From: Hibiscus mutabilis | Lineage: Eukaryota > Streptophyta > Magnoliopsida > Malvales > Malvaceae | Direction of reading: 5' to 3' | NCBI GenBank assembly: GCA_019671005.1 | Contig: CM033712.1 | Coordinates: 70,754,479-70,818,478 of the forward strand | Length of the DNA stretch: 64,000 bases | Program-made: the position numbers and the translations under genes | Shown here: piece by piece, positions 60,271-64,000 of the stretch | Layout: every line of letters starts with the position of its first letter | Numbering within the stretch: position 1 is the stretch's first letter | Notes under the pieces: model-generated | The model's input: the letters and a program-made list of their open reading frames with translations, nothing else | Told to the model about the DNA's origin: nothing | The model's database searches: none

Positions 60271-62029
60271 AACAATGCCTTAAAATGTCTATATAAATTG
60301 TTTAGATAGAGTGTAAATTATACAAATCGGTTAACCATTTTCCGGTCTGTAGAGTTAACAATGAGAATGGGGGCTGGTTTGCTGCTCCTTTCATTGCAAG
60401 TCGATTGGATTCTTATTGGTTCATTGAATATTGGAAGGAAATAAGTTTTATATGCATTTTTTTGGTGCCATAATTATCAAAAGTTGGATATTTGAAAACT
60501 CTGGCTTTAAGTTTAACACCTGAAGTTATTAAATGGTAAAATTATTCTTTTCGCCCTTAACAAATATCGATTATTATCCCATACACAAGAAACTTTTTGT
60601 TTTCACAAGTGTCTTAATTTTAGGGGTGTAAGTTTAGAGATTAGGGGTTTTAGAATTTATGGTTTATGGTAATATAATTAAGGATTTAGGGTTTAACTTA
60701 TAAACCCTAAATTTTAACCATAAATTTAAAATTTTAGTAACAGCCCTTAAATTCAAAACTACTACACTTAAACCCATAAACCCTAAACAAAGTTCTTAAA
60801 CCGTTAAACTAAGACGTATGTGTAAATAAAGTTTTTCCAAGTTGTACATGTAATAATTACCAAACAAATATTAATAATATAAGGGTTTAATTTTAATACA
60901 CAATTTGTGTAAAATTTATTTTACACAAGTCTGCATATTTATACTATAAACACAAATCTTAAATTACTAAACCTAAACCCTAAAAAATCAAACCACAATT
61001 TCTAAACCATAAACCTTAAATTCTAAATACTAACCTTAAATTATAAACACTACAACCCAAACCCTTAAACTCTAATCCCCTAAAACTAAAAAGCTTTACA
61101 TAGCCTGTGTAATTGAAGTTTTTCTCATAATATAATTTAGGTTTAAAGTTAAATAAGCCTTGAACTTTTGGAAGAAAAAAAAAATAATCTTGTACTTTTT
61201 TCACCCAATTAAGTACTCAAACTCAAGAAAAAAAAATCAATTTTACCATTTAATAAGGTAATGCCACTTGAAATTTTTAATTTTTAATTTTAATTTTTAA
61301 TTAATATTTAAAAATCATAATAATTTTTAAAACCTCTTTTAAACATAAAAAAATATTAATTTTTAAAAATTTCAGATTTATTTAAAAATAATAAATAATA
61401 ATTGTTTAAAGAACAAATTATTTTAAAAATTATTAATTATTAAATATTATTTTAAAATTATAAAAACTAATTTCTTAAAAAATCTATAACAATAAAACTT
61501 TATTTTTTAAAATCGATAAAATATTTTAATCATTAAAATATTATTAAAATAGTTTTATTATTTTAAAATAATTTCAAAGTTTTCAATTTAATATTTTTAT
61601 AATATTAAAATGTATTATAAAATTTTTAGATTTTTTTACAAATTTTAAAGTTTTTTAAATATATTTTTAAAAATAATATGTTTTTATATAAATTCGAAAT
61701 TTCCAAAAAAATATTTTAATATTTTTAAAAATAAAATAAAATAATTCTAAAAATGCCGCGTGGTATCACTTAATAGTTAAAATTGGTCAAATAACTTAAT
61801 TGATGTATTATTTTTTAGTTCGAGGGTTTAATTGACTTAATTCTTTAGTACAAGGACTTAATTGAGTGCATAAAAAATTTAAAGACTTAATTAACTTTTT
61901 TCAAAAGTTTAGGGGCTTATTGAACTTCTAAGTTAAGTCTTTTAACTCTTACTAAATGGTTAAATTTAAGCTTTTTGACACCTCCAAATTTATATAATTT
62001 TATCTTGGTCTTACTATAATTTTTTTTAT
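60271..62029. other. Intergenic AT-rich DNA with telomere-like repeat blocks
   Basis: The 3' UTR of the DprA-like gene comes first. From 60590 to 61125 there are two inverted blocks of degenerate TTTAGGG/CCCTAAA-like words, including the palindrome TTAGGGTTTAACTTATAAACCCTAA-like region at about 60685-60710 and edges AATACACAATTTGTGTAAAA. From 61250 to 61740 the sequence is nearly pure A/T with many TTTTAAAA words. Matching phrases 'cttaattga' at 61795-61930 look like a relic inverted repeat. No gene is seen. Confidence 0.5.
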
Positions 62030-62032
62030 TTA

Positions 62033-62229
62033 GGCTCCGTTCGACAGAGCTTCTTCACTTTCTTTTGAAAAAGCTCCACCGAACGAACTGCTTTTGGCAC
62101 TTTCGTACTCTATTTTTTGTCGATTTTGCTTACAGCAGCTACATTTTGAAAAATTAAAAGTTCTAACTTCTCTTAAAATGCGGATTCTTGACCCAAACAC
62201 GAAATCTGACAACGGCGCCGAATAGAGCC
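62033..62229. mobile_element. Harbinger/Tourist-type MITE
   Basis: A 197-bp element with terminal inverted repeats GGCTCCGTTCG (left) and GGCTCTATTCG (inward from the right). It is flanked by the 3-bp target site TTA (62030-62032 and 62230-62232), the hallmark of PIF/Harbinger MITEs. No coding capacity. Confidence 0.75.
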
Positions 62230-62689
62230 TTAGTTCCTTAATCTCTTAATATAACTTGTTAACTCGTAGTATTTTTTGTCTATGGTCAACTGTATTAACT
62301 AACGACAGATTGTCGGATCTAGAAGCCATTAAGTGTATAACAAGTGTAAACTTATATTTTATGAAAGAAAAAAATGAGCAACACGCTCTATCCAAGTAAT
62401 AAACTGCCAAGGTAAGAAACACCATTTGGATGCAACAGAAAACCAACTGCAGCCGGGGTGCAGGAAAGGTATGAATCTCCAAATCGTCTGTCCTTGCCAA
62501 TGATGCCATCTTATCTAGGGACTGAGCTAAAATTTAAGGGTGGAAAGGGCAAAATATAAATTTTAAAAGATGGAGAGCGAATTCACAATTATATTATTTT
62601 TTTTAAAAATAAAGAACTAAAGAGTAAAAAAAAAATTTCCCAGTCGAAGAGGACAACAGTTCCTCCCAGGAGCTTAATAGCTCCGTCAC

Positions 62690-63060
62690 TGATCTTATCG
62701 ACTACCTTATTGTCGTCTCGGAGAACATGTTATAATAACACAGTTCAACAACATGAAAAACAATACTAAAAACACCTATGTCGCTTCGAATTGTTCTAGA
62801 CTAGTCGAATAGCATCCAAACTATCCATTTCAATCATAAAATGTCTAATACCCATGTCCCACGCACAACACATGCAAACATACATCCCTCACAACTCAGC
62901 TTTCGGAATGAAATAGATACCAATGAATTTCGAGAAGCCTAATCTCCACTGACCAGTATGACCTTTTACGACACCTCCGCACGATGCACAACCATCCAAC
63001 TCCCTATGAGATCTGTCCGTGTTGATTTTAAAACACCCCTCGATAGAGGGCACCCATACA
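62690..63060 (-). pseudogene. LINE RNase H domain remnant
   Basis: The minus strand reads WVPSIEGCFKINTDRSHREL, CGGVVKGHTGQWRLGFSKFI, a stop at KAEL, then a 'WDMGIRHFMIEMDS' segment and a FRDDNKVVDKI-type end. This is the plant LINE-associated RNase H (RVT_3) pattern with its catalytic Asp-like positions in NTD and EMDS. Stops and a frame change break it. It continues the LINE coming from the right. Confidence 0.7.
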
Positions 63061-63458
63061 CTGGAGCCCTCCTCCTCCTACAACACCTGGAACTTTAGCA
63101 ACAGATTCCGTGATGGCCCTGGAAGAAACTGCCTATAATCTCCGGCTTTATTGAAGGATTGAGCCGCGATCCGCCTTGAGGCTGTTGAAAGCAATCAAAT
63201 TTTGTTGACTGTGGAAGTGAACAAGAGACAGATATGACGATCTGATAGTGGTTCTGGTGATTGTTTTGGTCCGATTTCGGGTATGACTTTTTTGATACGA
63301 GTGATTATCCCTCAGCCCGAAAGATTTCTCATGTTTCTTGTTGCCTGGGCCCTTTTATATTGCCCAAACAGGTGTCGTGATAGAGTGGTCGCGGCATTTG
63401 TAATTGGACTGGCTATAACCTGACATCGTTGGTTTGCTTAGTTATTGATAACGCCTGC

Positions 63459-64000
63459 TCATACTGACACGTGTTTGCCTAACACTGTCTGTAATTGCGG
63501 GCCGCTCCTTCTCGTTTGTCTTCGCAGGGACGGACCGTAGCACTTAGCGGTGAAGATCCCAATCTCAGATATCCTTTGCATTGATGTTTGGGCTAGACAA
63601 ATTAAACCGAATCCGTTCCTTGAAATCCATTGTAAGAAAATCAGAGTTTTTTTTTTCCCTTGTTTTACCAAACCACCAATGCCGAAAGAAATAATCTCAA
63701 AACATGGTTAACATCCTAAGATGCTGATGCACAAATAGGACATCGGCTATCTAGCGAGAAGTGTCGACGCACACGTTCGTCACTAGTCATCAGGTTATTA
63801 CAATATGCGAGCCAAATGAGAATTATAACCCGTTGTAATCCTCGAAATTTTTGAGCAAGTTTCCATACATTTTCTTGTGGCCCAAAAGGTGAATTAGAAC
63901 GAAATTCATATGTCGATTTGATAGTAAAACAACGATCAACATTACCCTTCAGACCTCTAATAGAAGCCAAACAAAGCAAAACGTGGGTGGCAGCAAGTGT
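63459..64000 (-). pseudogene. LINE reverse-transcriptase zinc-binding (zf-RVT) region, runs off the window
   Basis: The minus strand encodes FTIKSTYEFRSNSPFGPQEN, WKLAQKFRGLQRVIILIWLA, a RVRRHFSLDSRCPICASAS end and, after a frame break, FGLICLAQTSMQRISEIGIF. The first part is the zf-RVT domain that follows reverse transcriptase in plant LINEs, with CPIC as its zinc-binding end. The reverse transcriptase itself should lie beyond 64000. The separate frames show the copy is dead in this portion. Confidence 0.8.

Overview
The window is AT-rich plant nuclear DNA. The evidence is two intron-bearing genes for plastid-type proteins, many plant transposon families (Ty3/gypsy, Ty1/copia, MULE, CACTA, hAT, Harbinger MITE, LINE, tRNA-derived SINE) and several nested insertions. 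It looks like a eudicot. The LTR style and the LINE RNase H resemble Malvaceae, but that is only an impression.

Only two genes look intact. (1) A YCF20-like plastid membrane protein gene on the + strand, with coding exons at 13204-13385 and 13553-13973 and a likely 5' UTR exon near 12165-12245. (2) A six-exon + strand gene at 55471-60270 for a 272-residue protein with an N-terminal transit-like segment and a DprA/Smf-like Rossmann fold. Nearly everything else is mobile DNA or its debris.

Layout: 1-2280 gypsy 3' end and LTR; 2282-3100 gypsy RNase H/integrase remnant on the minus strand, fused to three exons of an IST1-like gene (3083-3600); 3858-5227 a perfect-register 2 x 685 bp tandem duplication; 6835-12072 a MULE with a 9-bp target duplication, carrying a plant-mobile-domain (PMD) pseudogene and a MuDR N-terminal fragment, which stops about 100 bp before the YCF20-like transcript; 15029-20316 a hAT-like element split by a gag-only copia element (16039-20207); 21818-28395 two gypsy LTR blocks sharing a 7-bp junction; 28862-32353 a MULE-like element holding a further inverted-repeat element, itself inserted in a gypsy LTR/leader.

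The most striking structure is at 35337-54284. It is an 18.9-kb MULE with terminal inverted repeats of about 0.7 kb and a perfect 9-bp target duplication. It carries a PMD pseudogene (+) and a MURA transposase pseudogene (-). An 11.6-kb CACTA element (39089-50709, target duplication CCT) sits inside the CCHC zinc knuckle of MURA. The CACTA in turn carries divergently oriented TNP2 and TNPA relics, and a 178-bp SINE with a perfect 16-bp target duplication.

The right end (about 62690-64000) is the RNase H and zf-RVT part of a LINE, reading leftward and running off the window. All exon boundaries and target duplications were read by eye. Domain assignments come from recognised motifs, not from searches.
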